55,657 bases of DNA, from the NCBI GenBank assembly GCA_029550525.1, contig JAKPHF010000060.1, positions 1 to 55,657 on the forward strand. The letters are read 5' to 3'. The notes under the pieces are model-generated. The model searched no databases. It saw only the letters and a list, made by a program, of their open reading frames with translations, and was not told where the DNA came from. Position 1 is the first letter of the stretch, and every line of letters begins with the position of its first letter. Below are positions 1-9,900 of this stretch, piece after piece. Made by a program: the position numbers and the translations under genes. Source of the stretch: Planctomycetota bacterium (GTDB lineage: Bacteria; Planctomycetota; Phycisphaerae; UBA1845; PWPN01).

Positions 1-8
1 GGGGGGGG

Positions 9-27
9 GGCGGGCGTTTCGCCCGCC
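9..27. repeat. GGCGGGCG hairpin element, copy 1
   Basis: A perfect 8-bp stem (GGCGGGCG at 9-16, CGCCCGCC at 20-27) closes a TTT loop, directly after a run of G at the window edge. Read on the minus strand the loop is AAA. The same 19-nt design with an AGA loop recurs at 31633-31651 and 50366-50384, so this is probably a dispersed repeat. It could also act as a transcription terminator, but there is no T-tract. Confidence 0.6.
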
Positions 28-96
28 TCCGGGTCGGCCGAGCCGCCCGCTTCCAATAGCACCACCTTCCGATCAAAACCTCCCGGCCACAGCAAT

Positions 97-262
97 TCCG
101 CATCTGCGACAATCTGCGAAATCTGCGGACAGAAAAACGAACTCGCAAACAGATGTACAAAAAGGAGCCATAATTACGTCCCTTAAGACGCCCTCACGAG
201 TACCAGGTCGAACCGAACGAAAAGCGTGTTGTCCGCAGATTTCGCGGATTGGCACGGATTTG
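97..262. repeat. ATCTGCG/CGCAGAT inverted repeat, copy 1
   Basis: This 348-base gap carries no gene that I can support. It holds a palindromic element: bases 116-131 are the exact reverse complement of 230-245 (16 bp, core TGTCCGCAGATTTCGC). Degenerate ATCTGCG-type units extend both arms. The right arm shares a 17-mer, bases 229-245, with 30555-30571 in the hydrogenase region, so it is a dispersed repeat family. Small open frames across it are artefacts of the repeat. Confidence 0.75.
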
Positions 263-348
263 AAGAACAGAATACACCGTTCTTCTTGATGAGCGAGTGA
301 AGGCCCCGGAGCACTCAGGGGGCGCGATTCGCCGTGGACGCGTCGGGT

Positions 349-1479
349 TCAGCGCGGCCAGTCGGTGCGGGTGAATCGGCCGTTCTTGCTGATGACCTTG
401 CCGTCAGCTTCGATGACGCCCCCCGAGCGGAGGTCACAGACCATGTCCCAGTGCAGGCCGCTGGTGTTCTTGCCGCCGGTTTCCGGGTAGGCCGAGCCGA
501 CGGCGGCGTGGAACGTGCCGCCGATCTTCTCGTCGAAGAGGGTGTTCTTCGTGTACTCAGTGATGGCGTAGTTGGTGCCGATGGCGATCTCACCAAGGAT
601 GCGGGCACCCTTGTCCTGGTCGAGCATTTGGATGAGGAAGTCCTCGCCCTTGCTGGCGTAAGCGTCGACGACCTTGCCCGCCTTGAAGGTAAGGCGGATG
701 TCGTGGACCTCGCGGCCGCCGTGGACGGCCGGGAAGCTGAAGACGACGGTGCCTTCGGTGGCATCCTCGATGGGGCCGGTGAACACTTCGCCGTCGGGGA
801 AGTTTTCGTGGCCGTCGCAGTTGATCCAGCGGCGACCTCTCACGCCGACGCGCAGGTCCGTGCCGGCCGGCGTGCGGAAGCGGATTTCGCGAGTCTTGTT
901 GAGATAATCGGCGAGCCGCTGTTGACGCTCGCTGATCTTGCGCCACTCGGCGGCGGGATCTTTGCGGTCCAGCAGACCGGCTCCGAAGACGAAGTCCTCG
1001 TACTGGGACAGCGAGCGCTCGGCATCCTGAGCGGCCGCTTCGCAGGGAAACTGCGTGCCCGTCCAGCGGAGCTTTCTCTTGCCCTTGAGGGCTGCCCGCT
1101 TCAGGAATGTCTCCATGATGGGTTTGCGGGCCTGGCTGGCCGCGGCCTGGCGCGCGGGATCGACACGGCTCATGGACTTCGTGTTGGCGTCGGCCCAGAT
1201 GCCGATGGTGCAGTCGATGGTCTCGATCTCCTGCATGGCCAGTGGGTTGAGGAACGCCAACTGCTTGGGGCCGGCTTCGGCGAAGAAGATGTCGGTGCAC
1301 TCGTCGTCCACCAGCCGCAACACCGGATGACCGCCCGCGCGCAGTACCTCGCGATAGACCGCCCGGATGAGGGGCAGCGCGACTGTCGAGCCGCTGATCC
1401 GGACGAGGTCGTCCTTCTTGACGGCGACGGAGTAGGTCACGAGGACGTTGGCGAGCTTGTCGAGTCGAGAGTCGCGCAT
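349..1479 (-). CDS. M29 family aminopeptidase (AmpS/AmpT-like)
   Basis: A cytoplasmic metallo-aminopeptidase of family M29 that removes N-terminal amino acids from peptides. The 376-aa length matches the family. The five metal-ligand positions known from Thermus AmpT and Staphylococcus AmpS can be placed: Glu in FPDGEVFT, Glu in ILGEIAIG, His in GTFHAAVG, and His plus Asp in LHWDM. I chose the start reading MRDSRLDKLANV because it aligns with the usual N-terminus. An in-frame ATG six codons upstream is possible, and neither has a clear Shine-Dalgarno site. The gene stands alone, transcribed the same way as the isomerase-like gene behind it, with a hairpin between them. I am sure of the family; the peptide preference is unknown. 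Confidence 0.93.
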   Translation of the reverse strand: MRDSRLDKLANVLVTYSVAVKKDDLVRISGSTVALPLIRAVYREVLRAGGHPVLRLVDDECTDIFFAEAGPKQLAFLNPLAMQEIETIDCTIGIWADANTKSMSRVDPARQAAASQARKPIMETFLKRAALKGKRKLRWTGTQFPCEAAAQDAERSLSQYEDFVFGAGLLDRKDPAAEWRKISERQQRLADYLNKTREIRFRTPAGTDLRVGVRGRRWINCDGHENFPDGEVFTGPIEDATEGTVVFSFPAVHGGREVHDIRLTFKAGKVVDAYASKGEDFLIQMLDQDKGARILGEIAIGTNYAITEYTKNTLFDEKIGGTFHAAVGSAYPETGGKNTSGLHWDMVCDLRSGGVIEADGKVISKNGRFTRTDWPR

Positions 1480-1583
1480 GTGTGAGGTCCAGGGCATAGG
1501 GACTGGGGGCTGGGGACTGGTGAAATCCCGTTGCCCCGGGTTTCAGTTCTCCATCTACTCAGTTCACGTTTCCGCCATTATAG

Positions 1584-1613
1584 AAGGCCCCGGGCGAGCA
1601 TGCCCGGGGCCTT
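1584..1613 (-). terminator. Hairpin terminator after the isomerase-like gene
   Basis: A perfect 12-bp stem (AAGGCCCCGGGC / GCCCGGGGCCTT) with a 6-nt loop lies about 30 nt past the stop of the minus-strand gene ending at 1642. The downstream minus-strand sequence is only weakly T-rich, so strength is uncertain. Confidence 0.65.
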
Positions 1614-1641
1614 TGGAAATATCGGCGTGTGAGGGATCGGA

Positions 1642-3102
1642 TCAACACTCTTCGACAACATTGATGTCGAGGAATCGCGCGAGCCGCCGGGTGTCCGCCA
1701 GGTGGTTGCCGTAGAAGACAACGCGGTGCAGGCCGTGCGACCACTGCTCGAGCATTCGGCGGGCGTCGCGCACGCGGGTCGTGATCTGGGTACGGCAGCC
1801 GCGGTCGGAATCGGGCACGTCGATGATCTGGCCGGTGGAGACCAGCAACGTGTCCACGCCGTAGCTCTCGAACGGGCTGGCGGCCAACTGCGGTTTCTGT
1901 GGGACGTCGGGATCCACGCCGACGAGCTTGGCCATGGTGATCTTCTGGCCGATGCGCATCCTGGTCTGCAGCACAGCGCCCTTGTAGTCCTCCAGGTGCG
2001 AGCGGATGACGTAGGGCGCTGATTCGCCGGCCGGCCCGTCCATCTTGGTGGCAGCCACACAGTGGGCGTGGATGACCGTGTTGTTGGATGTGTCGATCAC
2101 GGGGTCGGTCACGAAACCCGGCTTGCCGGTCAGGTGCAGGTAGATGAGCTGCGTCATGGTCGACAGTAGGTCGGCCTCGCACACGCCGGCCAGGCCAAGG
2201 TCGTTCAGACGCGCAAATCCCAGGCACGGGTAGGCCGGCATGGCCCTGGCCCCGAACAGGCCCAGGCAGTTGATGGTGATGGCGTGGGCCCGCTCGTCGG
2301 CCAGGACCTTCTGCATGGCCAGCGAGAGCCGGGCGGACTTGCTGATTTCTTCGCGGGAGGGTTCGACGATCTTTTGAGCGTTCTTGATCCACTGCTCCGC
2401 GTCGGCTTCCACGGCGGCAGCGTCCATGGCCTCGTATACCTCGACCAGTCGTTTGTGGTCAAACGGCACGATGGTGGTGCCGAACTTCTGCTTGACGGCC
2501 GTGACGTACTTCTCGGGGGCGGGATATCCGCCACCAACGTAGAGCACCTTGGTTTCCTTGAGGCGGTGGATGGCTCGGAACTGGCGGAAGGCCTCGGCGA
2601 CGTCGTTGATGTTGCTCGAAGTAATGACATCGATCTTCTTGCCGGCTTTCATGAGGTCGGGGACGATGCACCACTCATGGCCGCTGTAGGGCGTGGCGAG
2701 CGAGATGGTGGGCACGCCGGTGTCGGCTAGCATGGCATACAGCTGGCTCGTGCCCATGGAGACCGGAACCACCAGAATGCCGTCGGCGCCCTTGTGTCGG
2801 GCGATCAACTGAGTGAGCGTGTCCGCGTCGGTGACATGGCGGTCCTCGATGAATTCGATGTCTTGCACGCCCGGCGCGGCGTCGATGCCCGCTCGCAGGT
2901 GTTTGATTTCAGCTTCGATGTCCAGATCGGGTTTCGGCCAGCCTGCTCGCTGGCCGATGAAGATTCGCAGGACGCGGGCTTTGGTAAACTTCGGGAGCGC
3001 GAAGTTCGCGCCGTCCGCGGCGACCGCGCGGTTTGCCCTCGCCAGTGCCGCCATTCCTGCCGCTGCCCCGACGAACTCTCTGCGTGAGATGCCCTGACTC
3101 AT
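1642..3102 (-). CDS. Tat-exported L-fucose/arabinose-isomerase-like protein
   Basis: The 486-aa protein starts MSQGISRREFVGAAAGMAAL, a twin-arginine signal (SRREFVG) followed by a hydrophobic stretch ending in AVAADG. The mature part resembles the fucose/arabinose isomerase fold. The clearest stretch is PCLGFARLNDLGLAGVCEAD, followed by a conserved HC (VIHAHC), as in the family's C-terminal region. I chose this start over a longer frame beginning at 3192 because AGGAG lies about 7 nt upstream and the Tat motif follows at once. Classical isomerases are cytoplasmic, so an exported form is unusual. The signal suggests that it folds, perhaps with a metal, before export. Its substrate is unknown, and a non-isomerase role is possible. 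Confidence 0.8.
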   Translation of the reverse strand: MSQGISRREFVGAAAGMAALARANRAVAADGANFALPKFTKARVLRIFIGQRAGWPKPDLDIEAEIKHLRAGIDAAPGVQDIEFIEDRHVTDADTLTQLIARHKGADGILVVPVSMGTSQLYAMLADTGVPTISLATPYSGHEWCIVPDLMKAGKKIDVITSSNINDVAEAFRQFRAIHRLKETKVLYVGGGYPAPEKYVTAVKQKFGTTIVPFDHKRLVEVYEAMDAAAVEADAEQWIKNAQKIVEPSREEISKSARLSLAMQKVLADERAHAITINCLGLFGARAMPAYPCLGFARLNDLGLAGVCEADLLSTMTQLIYLHLTGKPGFVTDPVIDTSNNTVIHAHCVAATKMDGPAGESAPYVIRSHLEDYKGAVLQTRMRIGQKITMAKLVGVDPDVPQKPQLAASPFESYGVDTLLVSTGQIIDVPDSDRGCRTQITTRVRDARRMLEQWSHGLHRVVFYGNHLADTRRLARFLDINVVEEC

Positions 3103-3374
3103 GAGTGGCTCCTGGTGCGTGTGCACCAAAACGTGAGATGATGATCGACAACAGGTTAATGATGGACAGGCCGTTTCGCAACTGGCCGGCACGTTGCGAG
3201 CTTCCTTCCATAGGCGCGACGATCACGGGAGGGATCGTGGTCGGCGATTTTGCCGGCTACGGCGCGTTGTCGGGCGGAACCGGCGGCAGGTCGTCACGTA
3301 TAATGGTGCATTGACGCGGCCGTTGCGATGCCTCTACTGTACCGGCCTGATCGTTGGATGCCAGGAGAACGCTG

Positions 3375-4178
3375 TTGGAAAACGAACCACAAGCCGCGGT
3401 GGGAGCGGAGTGCGAATCCCCGACGCCTGCTCAGGCGCCCATGACGGCAACCGAGGCCTGGGCGAAGGGCAAGGAAATCTTTCTGCGCCTGGGGCCGGCC
3501 GGACCCATGGCGCTGATCGCCGCCTCGCTGCCGGCGATAGGGACGGCCATCCTGCTGGTGCTGCTGAAGAAGACGGAGATCGCTCCCTGGCTGCAGTCGC
3601 ATGGGGCGGCGGGCATGGCCCTGTATATTGCGGGCTACGTCGTCTTGGCGGGGCTGGCGCTGTGCAATACGTATGCGCCGTCGCTGGTCGGAGGCTTTGC
3701 GTTCGGCGTGATGAAGGGTGGCGTAGGCGCGGTGGCGGGTGTCTCGCTGGCAGCGCTGGCGGCCTATGTCGGCATGCGGCGAATCTCCGGTGACCGCGTG
3801 ACCACGCTGGTGGCCGAGCAGCCCAAGTGGAAAGCCGTCATGGACGCGCTCATCGGGCGCAGCTGGGCCCGGACGCTGGCCGTGGTCACGCTGGTGCGGT
3901 TCTCGAGCTCGCCGTTTGCCGTGACCAATCTGGTTTTCGCCGCCACACGAGTGCATCCGGTCATTTACATCATCGGAACCGTCGTGGGTATCGCGCCGCG
4001 GACGTTGGCGGCAGTTGCCATCGGCGCGAGCCTGTCGCAGTGGGACCCCAACGCCCGTAGCAAATGGCTGATCGTCGCCGGCATCGTGGTGACGTTGATC
4101 GTGTTGGGGATTCTCGGCAACATCGCCAACCAAGCGGTGCAGAAGGTCACGCAGAATCAGACGCGCAAACAACCGTGA
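3375..4178 (+). CDS. VTT (TVP38/TMEM64, DedA-like) membrane protein
   Basis: An integral inner-membrane protein with a VTT/SNARE-associated domain. The hydrophobic N-terminal helix (ALIAASLPAIGTAILLVLL) is followed by paired re-entrant-like segments and the family signature RFSSSPFAVTNLVFAATRV, then an APRT loop and a C-terminal helix. Relatives include DedA and TMEM64 proteins, implicated in lipid scrambling or undecaprenyl-phosphate flipping; the role here is not determined. I place the start at TTG 3375 because AGGAGA ends 6 nt upstream. An in-frame TTG at 3354 and ATG at 3441 are alternatives. The gene converges on the epimerase gene with a 33-bp gap. Confidence 0.85.
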   Translation: MENEPQAAVGAECESPTPAQAPMTATEAWAKGKEIFLRLGPAGPMALIAASLPAIGTAILLVLLKKTEIAPWLQSHGAAGMALYIAGYVVLAGLALCNTYAPSLVGGFAFGVMKGGVGAVAGVSLAALAAYVGMRRISGDRVTTLVAEQPKWKAVMDALIGRSWARTLAVVTLVRFSSSPFAVTNLVFAATRVHPVIYIIGTVVGIAPRTLAAVAIGASLSQWDPNARSKWLIVAGIVVTLIVLGILGNIANQAVQKVTQNQTRKQP

Positions 4179-4211
4179 CCTGTTGATGATCGGCTATGTG
4201 CCGAGCGGCTC

Positions 4212-5171
4212 TCAAGTCGCCAGTTCGTGGCGGATCGCTTGTTCCAGGTCCGGATACTCGAACTGAAAACCCGCAGATTGAAGCTTGTCCGGCAGCACCC
4301 GAGCGCTGGCCAGCAGCGTTTCTTTCCCCATTTCGCCGAGGCTGAGTCGCACGGCCAGTGCGGGCATGGGCACGATGGTGGGGCGGTTGAGAATCTTCCC
4401 TATGACCTTGATAAGCTGGCGATTGGTGACGGGCTTGGGTGAGACGGCGTTGACCGGCCCGCTGAGGCCGTCGTTGGCGATCGCGAAGTCGATGGCTCGC
4501 AGGAGGTCGGAAAGGGCAATCCAACTGACCCATTGGTTGCCGGAGCCGATGGTTCCGCCCATGCCCATGTTGAAGATGGGCAGCATCTTGGCCATGGCAC
4601 CACCGGCGGGCGAGAGCACCACGCCGATGCGCAGATTCACCACGCGAATGCCCGCCGCTCGGGCCGGCTCGGCAGCCGCTTCCCATTCCCGGCAGACGCC
4701 GGCCAGAAAGCCCTCGCCGGGCGGATCGTTTTCGGTGAGCACGGCCTCCCCTCGGTCGCCGTAGTAGCCGATGGCCGATGCGCAGACCAGCACGCGCGGG
4801 GGACGGCTCAGTTTCGCAGCCGCCTCGGCCAGAAGGCGGGTCGTCTCGACGCGGCTATCTCGGAGTCGCTGTTTGACAGCGGACGTCCAGCGGCTTTGGG
4901 CGATGTTCTCGCCCGATAAATGGACCATGGCATCGAAGCCTTCCAGTGCCGTCGCGTCGATCCGGCCGGCTGCCGGATCCCAGCGAATTTGGCGGGCGCC
5001 GGGCTCGGGTTCGCGACGTACCAGCTGAAACACCTCATGACCGGCCGTGCTGAGGTAGCCGCGCAATCGGGTTCCGATAAAACCCGATCCACCGCTGATC
5101 AGCACGCGCAGCGAGCGGTTCGAACGGGAGGGCTCGTTCGGGGCAGGCTGGGTATCCATTGGATTGCTCAC
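4212..5171 (-). CDS. TIGR01777 family NAD(P)-dependent epimerase (YfcH-like)
   Basis: A short-chain-dehydrogenase-fold protein of the TIGR01777 group, often annotated as a SulA-like epimerase. Seen: a Rossmann motif GGSGFIGTRL near the N-terminus, SAIGYYGDRG at the usual catalytic region, and a C-terminal DUF1731-like segment (MGKETLLASARVLPDKL). About 319 residues, normal for the family. GTG at 5171 is preferred because GAGGAG precedes it by 8 nt; GTG 5180 abuts that site and ATG 5159 lies further down. It faces the VTT gene. The substrate is unknown, and the historical link to cell-division inhibition is weak. Confidence 0.88.
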   Translation of the reverse strand: MSNPMDTQPAPNEPSRSNRSLRVLISGGSGFIGTRLRGYLSTAGHEVFQLVRREPEPGARQIRWDPAAGRIDATALEGFDAMVHLSGENIAQSRWTSAVKQRLRDSRVETTRLLAEAAAKLSRPPRVLVCASAIGYYGDRGEAVLTENDPPGEGFLAGVCREWEAAAEPARAAGIRVVNLRIGVVLSPAGGAMAKMLPIFNMGMGGTIGSGNQWVSWIALSDLLRAIDFAIANDGLSGPVNAVSPKPVTNRQLIKVIGKILNRPTIVPMPALAVRLSLGEMGKETLLASARVLPDKLQSAGFQFEYPDLEQAIRHELAT

Positions 5172-5354
5172 GATCGTCACTCCTCGGGCGTACTTGATGA
5201 TACGGTGTTCCGGGCACCCGAACCATTGGGTGGAGCATGGTCAGGCGCAACACGAGCCGGCGGCGACGACCGCAGGCGTATCCTCGCTGTTTAACACAAG
5301 ATGCGTTCGCGGGCGGTCGATCTGGGTAGTGAGTCTCGCCGGGGGTGTTGCACG

Positions 5355-6920
5355 ATGAGAAAGCCGCTCTGGATGCTGATCGCAACGTTCGCCTGGGTGC
5401 TTGCCGCCCCGCTGCCGGCCGTCGCCGTGCCTAAGGTGGACGTGGGGACGCATTATCTCCAGCCTGACACGCCGGGGCAGGTGGTGGAGATCTACGTCAC
5501 CGGCGGCGACCTGGTCCAGGGAATCAACTTCTATGTCATGGTCGCCAACGGCGGACCTGAGATGGAAGAGTATGGCGAGATTGAGCCGGGCACAGGCATT
5601 CTGGGGCCGGCGATCACGGATTTGGACATTCTGACCGACACGATCTTCGACGGCAATAATACCGGCCGGTGGAATACCCCCGACCCGACATTGCGACAAG
5701 TGGCAATTGACGGGACCACTACGCTGTCGGGGCACGTGGTTGCCGAAGGACTCTTGGCCCGTGTGACACTAGACACGACAGGTTTTCATGAGGGCAATTT
5801 CTCTTTCAGTCTTTCCGCGTTCGGAGAGCAGACAGACTTTGCCGGTGTGCCCATCGACATCACCGACGGTTGGCTGATAATCGAGTCGGGGCAGACGCCG
5901 CCTCCGAATTGGAGACCTCCGACGGCGAACGCCGGACGGGATCGCCAGGTGGCGGGAGGTAGCGTCGTGGAACTGGCCGGCAGCGGCAGCAGCCCTGATG
6001 GGTTGCCGCTGACGTATAAATGGCGTCAGGTGGATGGCCCGCCCGTGGTGTTGACCGGATCGTCATCGCCGACGGCGACGTTCACGGCTCCTAATGGCGT
6101 CGTCAACACGGTCTTGAGGTTTGAGCTGACCGTCTCGGACGGCACGAATAGCGCGACCGACACGGTGGCCATCACAGTCAATGCAAACCAGACCACGTTC
6201 AAGGTCAATGCCGGTCCCGACCAGTCGGTCGCACCGGGAGCCGTGGTTCAACTCAACGCCACTGTAGAGTCGCCTACGCCGCTGACGCTCCACTACGAGT
6301 GGATCCAGATCGGCGGACCGACGGTGATCATCAGCGGGGCCAGCACGGCCAACGCAAGTTTCCAGGCCCCAGTCGGCGTAACCAACACGACGCTCGCGTT
6401 CGAGGTGCACGCGTTCGACGGTCGCTACGAGGCGGTTGACACCGTCAGCATTCATGTGGACGCGAGTGACGCCAAACCCACCGCCCACGCCGGTGAAGAT
6501 CAGGCGGTAGCGGCGGGAGCGCACGTTCAACTGACCGGCAGCGCCATCGATCCGACCGGCTTGGGTGTGTCTTATCTATGGGTTCAGATCAGCGGCCCCC
6601 CGGTGGTACTCAGCAGTCATACCGTGGCCAATCCGACGTTCACGGCTCCGACGCGCGCCGTCGCCACGCGGTTGGAGTTCGAATTGCGAGTTACCGCCGG
6701 GCAGTTCACATCCATCGACACCGTGATGATTCATGTGGCCGCCGCTTCGAGACCGAATCCGCCTCCTCCGGAGGATCCCGACGACAAGCCGATCACGCCG
6801 TCGCCGGTTCAGCCGGAGCAATCCACTTGGCAGTTCCCGAACTGGACGACGTCCACCGCCATCGCGGTCGGCGCCGGCCTGCTCATCCTGGCGTTGCTGT
6901 TGTTGTGGATACTGCTGTGA
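5355..6920 (+). CDS. Exported PKD-repeat protein with C-terminal membrane anchor
   Basis: The 521-aa protein begins with a Sec signal (MRKPLWMLIATFAWVLAAPL, cleavage near AVA-VPK). After it comes a cohesin-like beta domain of about 150 residues, similar to those in many planctomycete surface proteins. Three PKD/REJ-type repeats of about 95 residues follow, each opening with a form of AxAGxDxxVAxGxxVxL and containing a (W/Y)xWxQxxGP pattern. The end is a Pro-rich linker and a single hydrophobic helix (AIAVGAGLLILALLLLWILL). It is probably anchored in the cytoplasmic membrane and displayed outward. The start at 5355 was chosen for the signal peptide. It converges on the FtsK-like gene; whether it is related to that system is unknown. 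Confidence 0.85.
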   Translation: MRKPLWMLIATFAWVLAAPLPAVAVPKVDVGTHYLQPDTPGQVVEIYVTGGDLVQGINFYVMVANGGPEMEEYGEIEPGTGILGPAITDLDILTDTIFDGNNTGRWNTPDPTLRQVAIDGTTTLSGHVVAEGLLARVTLDTTGFHEGNFSFSLSAFGEQTDFAGVPIDITDGWLIIESGQTPPPNWRPPTANAGRDRQVAGGSVVELAGSGSSPDGLPLTYKWRQVDGPPVVLTGSSSPTATFTAPNGVVNTVLRFELTVSDGTNSATDTVAITVNANQTTFKVNAGPDQSVAPGAVVQLNATVESPTPLTLHYEWIQIGGPTVIISGASTANASFQAPVGVTNTTLAFEVHAFDGRYEAVDTVSIHVDASDAKPTAHAGEDQAVAAGAHVQLTGSAIDPTGLGVSYLWVQISGPPVVLSSHTVANPTFTAPTRAVATRLEFELRVTAGQFTSIDTVMIHVAAASRPNPPPPEDPDDKPITPSPVQPEQSTWQFPNWTTSTAIAVGAGLLILALLLLWILL

Positions 6921-6921
6921 T

Positions 6922-6962
6922 CCGGATGTTCACGCATCTTCACAGGCACCCGCGTGAACCGG
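6922..6962. terminator. Bidirectional hairpin between convergent genes
   Basis: GTTCACGC (6928-6935) pairs with GCGTGAAC (6952-6959), extended by CCGG on both flanks, across a 16-nt loop. It lies between the convergent PKD and FtsK-like genes and can serve both. No strong T-tract. Confidence 0.55.
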
Positions 6963-6978
6963 ACTGACAGGTGCGAAC

Positions 6979-9900
6979 TCAAGCGGTTCGGCTGCGTGCG
7001 AACTGCGCTCGCACTTCTTCCAGAAGGTCGCGATCCGGCAGACTGTAGGGGCGGAACTTCTCAAGGAGGCCCTGTTCCTCGCTGAAGAACAGCGCGCGGT
7101 AGAAGCCCAGGCGGTTGGCCAGCGGCGAATCGATGAGGTTGCTGGAGTCGGCGGCGCTCATCTGGAAGAGCACGCGATTGTCGAACTCGCGGAGGGTCTG
7201 CCGCTCGAATGTGCGTTCCACGGTGGCGGGCGTGTCAGCCCAGGCGATCACATGGATGCCGACGGCCGGCCCCTCGCGGAGGATCTCCGCGAACAGCTTG
7301 TCGGTGGCGGGCGGCTTGTCTTCCTCGCCGCTGTTGAACGAGAAGCTGAAGGCATCCTCGCTCTTGCGCAGCACGCGGTAACGTTGCAAGCCGTGTATCA
7401 ACACGTAAATGGACGGATCGGCGGGCGTTCCCTCGGCCTGTCTCCGTCGAAGCTCGGTCGCCAGCTCCGTGATGCTGTCGGGCACGTTGCGATACTCGAC
7501 GTGCTTGCACTCGTGAGGCAGAATCGCGGCGATCTGCTGGAGCATCTGCGGCGAATCGGGTGAACCGCCGTCGAGAATGACGAAGCGAGCGTCGCTTGGC
7601 GCGTGCTGGGCGGCCAGCCCGATCATTCCCGCGGACATGATGGCCAGCGATGCGTCATCACGTTGACCGATGAGCAATACATTCGCCCCACTGAGCCGGC
7701 GCAGGACGGCGGCGGTCGGATCTTTGATGGCCACCGCCTCGCCCAGCCAGAACATCGCTGCCTCTTGTGGCTTGCGACCGGCGGCGGACCGGTCGCAACC
7801 GTTTCGTAGCAGATCCATGAGCATGCGGTTGCGGCGGAGATCGGCCGGCGCATTGCCCTCGAACACGATGGTCTCGCCGACGTTCGCGCGCTCGCGAGCC
7901 AGTGCGGTTACGCGATCGAGATAGCCGTCCCGAGTCTCATCCGAGAGCCAGGCGGTCTGGAAAGGACTGTTGCCTTGCAGCAAACCGCCGGCGTCGTTGT
8001 AGATAGCCTCGCCGGGCCGGCTCAACAAGCGGGCGGCGGAGTTGCCGTCGTCGAGAATGAGCTGCGAATCCACTTCCGAGCACTGCAGGGCGATGCGGAC
8101 GGCCATCTGGCCGATCGTGCTCCGGGCCAGGCCGGAGGTTCCGCCGAGCGTCTGCGAGCCGAGAATCACGTGGATGCCAAATGCACGGCCCTGTCGAACG
8201 AGGCGATCGAGCAGAATGGCCGCATCCTGGGCGATCTTGTCGTCCTCTGAAAAGAAGATTTGGAACTCATCCACGACCAGGAGCGTGCGGGGCATCTTAC
8301 GGCCGGTGGCATCGCGGTAGGCGGGCAGATCCTGCACGCCGGCCGCGCGGAACAGCTCGCCGCGGTGGCTCATCTCGGCATCAAGTCGATGCAACACGCT
8401 CAGGCCGAACTCGCGGTCGGACTCGATGGCGATGGCCCGGGCGTGGGGCAGCTGGTGGGTGGCGTAGGTCTTGAACTCGACGCCTTTCTTAAAGTCGATG
8501 AGGTAGAACTCGACCTCATCGGGCGAATACCACAACACGAGGTTGGTGATGAGCACGTGCAGGAGCGTGGACTTGCCCGAGCCGGTCTTGCCGGCGATGA
8601 GCGCGTGCTGGGCGACGCCGCGGCCCAGCCGCAGTTCCTGCAAACGCACGGCGCCGGTGCGGCCGACGGGCACGCGGATCTCCTGACGACTGTCGGCGCT
8701 CCACAGCTGATCGGCAGGCGGCGTAATGAAGTCGAATGGCACCTCGACTCGCTTGGCACGGCCGGCGGCCTGGCCGACGCTGTGCATGAGCCGGGTAAGG
8801 CGGTCCTGATCCGGCGGCACGTCCAGTTGGAGCGGGAATCGTCGCAGGATGTCGTCCTGCCAGGCAAAGCCACCGCCATCGTCGTCGGCCACGTGCACGC
8901 TGCCGGTCTGCAGATCCTCGACGTGGCAGCCGGGAGGCAAAGGCAGACGCGTGTCCTGGGCGATGAGCGTGTAGACGCCGCAGCGCGGACCACTGCTGAC
9001 GATGCTGGTCAGCCGGTGAATGGCTTCCTCGCTGAAGTTGGCAGGGAAATCGGCGATCACCAGGAAGCGGTACGGCTCGGCAAGTTCCCCCGCCTGCACG
9101 TTGTAGGCGTCGATGGTCTCGTATTCGTTGCGGAGGTACTTCTGGATGACGTTTTCCATGTGGGCGGTCAGGTCACCCAGTCGCTGCTCGATATGCACTT
9201 TTTCGGTCCAAATGCGTCCGCCGACGAGCGCGTCGTCGTAGTCGGCCAAGTGCATGAAGCCGGCGAAGTTCTCACCCAATCCGACAGGGTCGATGATGGT
9301 GAAGTGAACTCGGCCGGGCGGCAGCGACGTGAGCAGCCGCACCATGGCGGCCTGGAGGGCCGCGACCGCCGCCCCGCGCGTCTTGGAGCCGGCCTGCACG
9401 AACAGCGAGCCCCGATCGGGCAGTTCGAGGACGGCAGGGACGCGGATCGGCGATGAGCCCCATGCGGCAGCGGCTCCGTCGTTGTTCAGGGCGAGCCGCT
9501 GGCGGACGCACGGAGCCAACCGCGACATGTCGATACTCCATTCGCCGAAGCGGATGGCCGGCGTGAACTGCTTGTGGGGCCGCCAGTCTTGCCAGGAGGG
9601 ATCGTCCCAGTCGGGAGCGGACTGCCGAAGGCGCGTTGCCTGTTCGATGAGCTGATGAATGCGGTCGAGGCCTTCACGCCACTTCTCGTCGAGGGCGTTG
9701 CGAGCGGCGGCGTGTTTGCGATCGAGGGCAGCGAGTTGCCTCGTTCGGCGATCGGCCAGCCGGGCGAGCCGATGTTCATAATCGCGCCGCAGGTCAGCGA
9801 TGGCACGGTGGCCCTGCTCATCGATCTGGCCGACTTCGCTGTCGCGACGCTGCGAAAAATCCGCCTTGGCCTTGAGATACGTGTCTTCCAGCCTGGCCAA

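Noticed and set aside
334..1485. Long plus-strand open frame across the aminopeptidase gene
   Set aside because: It is an antisense shadow caused by high GC at third positions; the minus-strand frame has full M29 metal motifs.
8260..9456. Plus-strand frame of 398 codons inside the FtsK-like gene
   Set aside because: Antisense to the ATPase core, which carries Walker motifs; the plus product has no recognisable motif.
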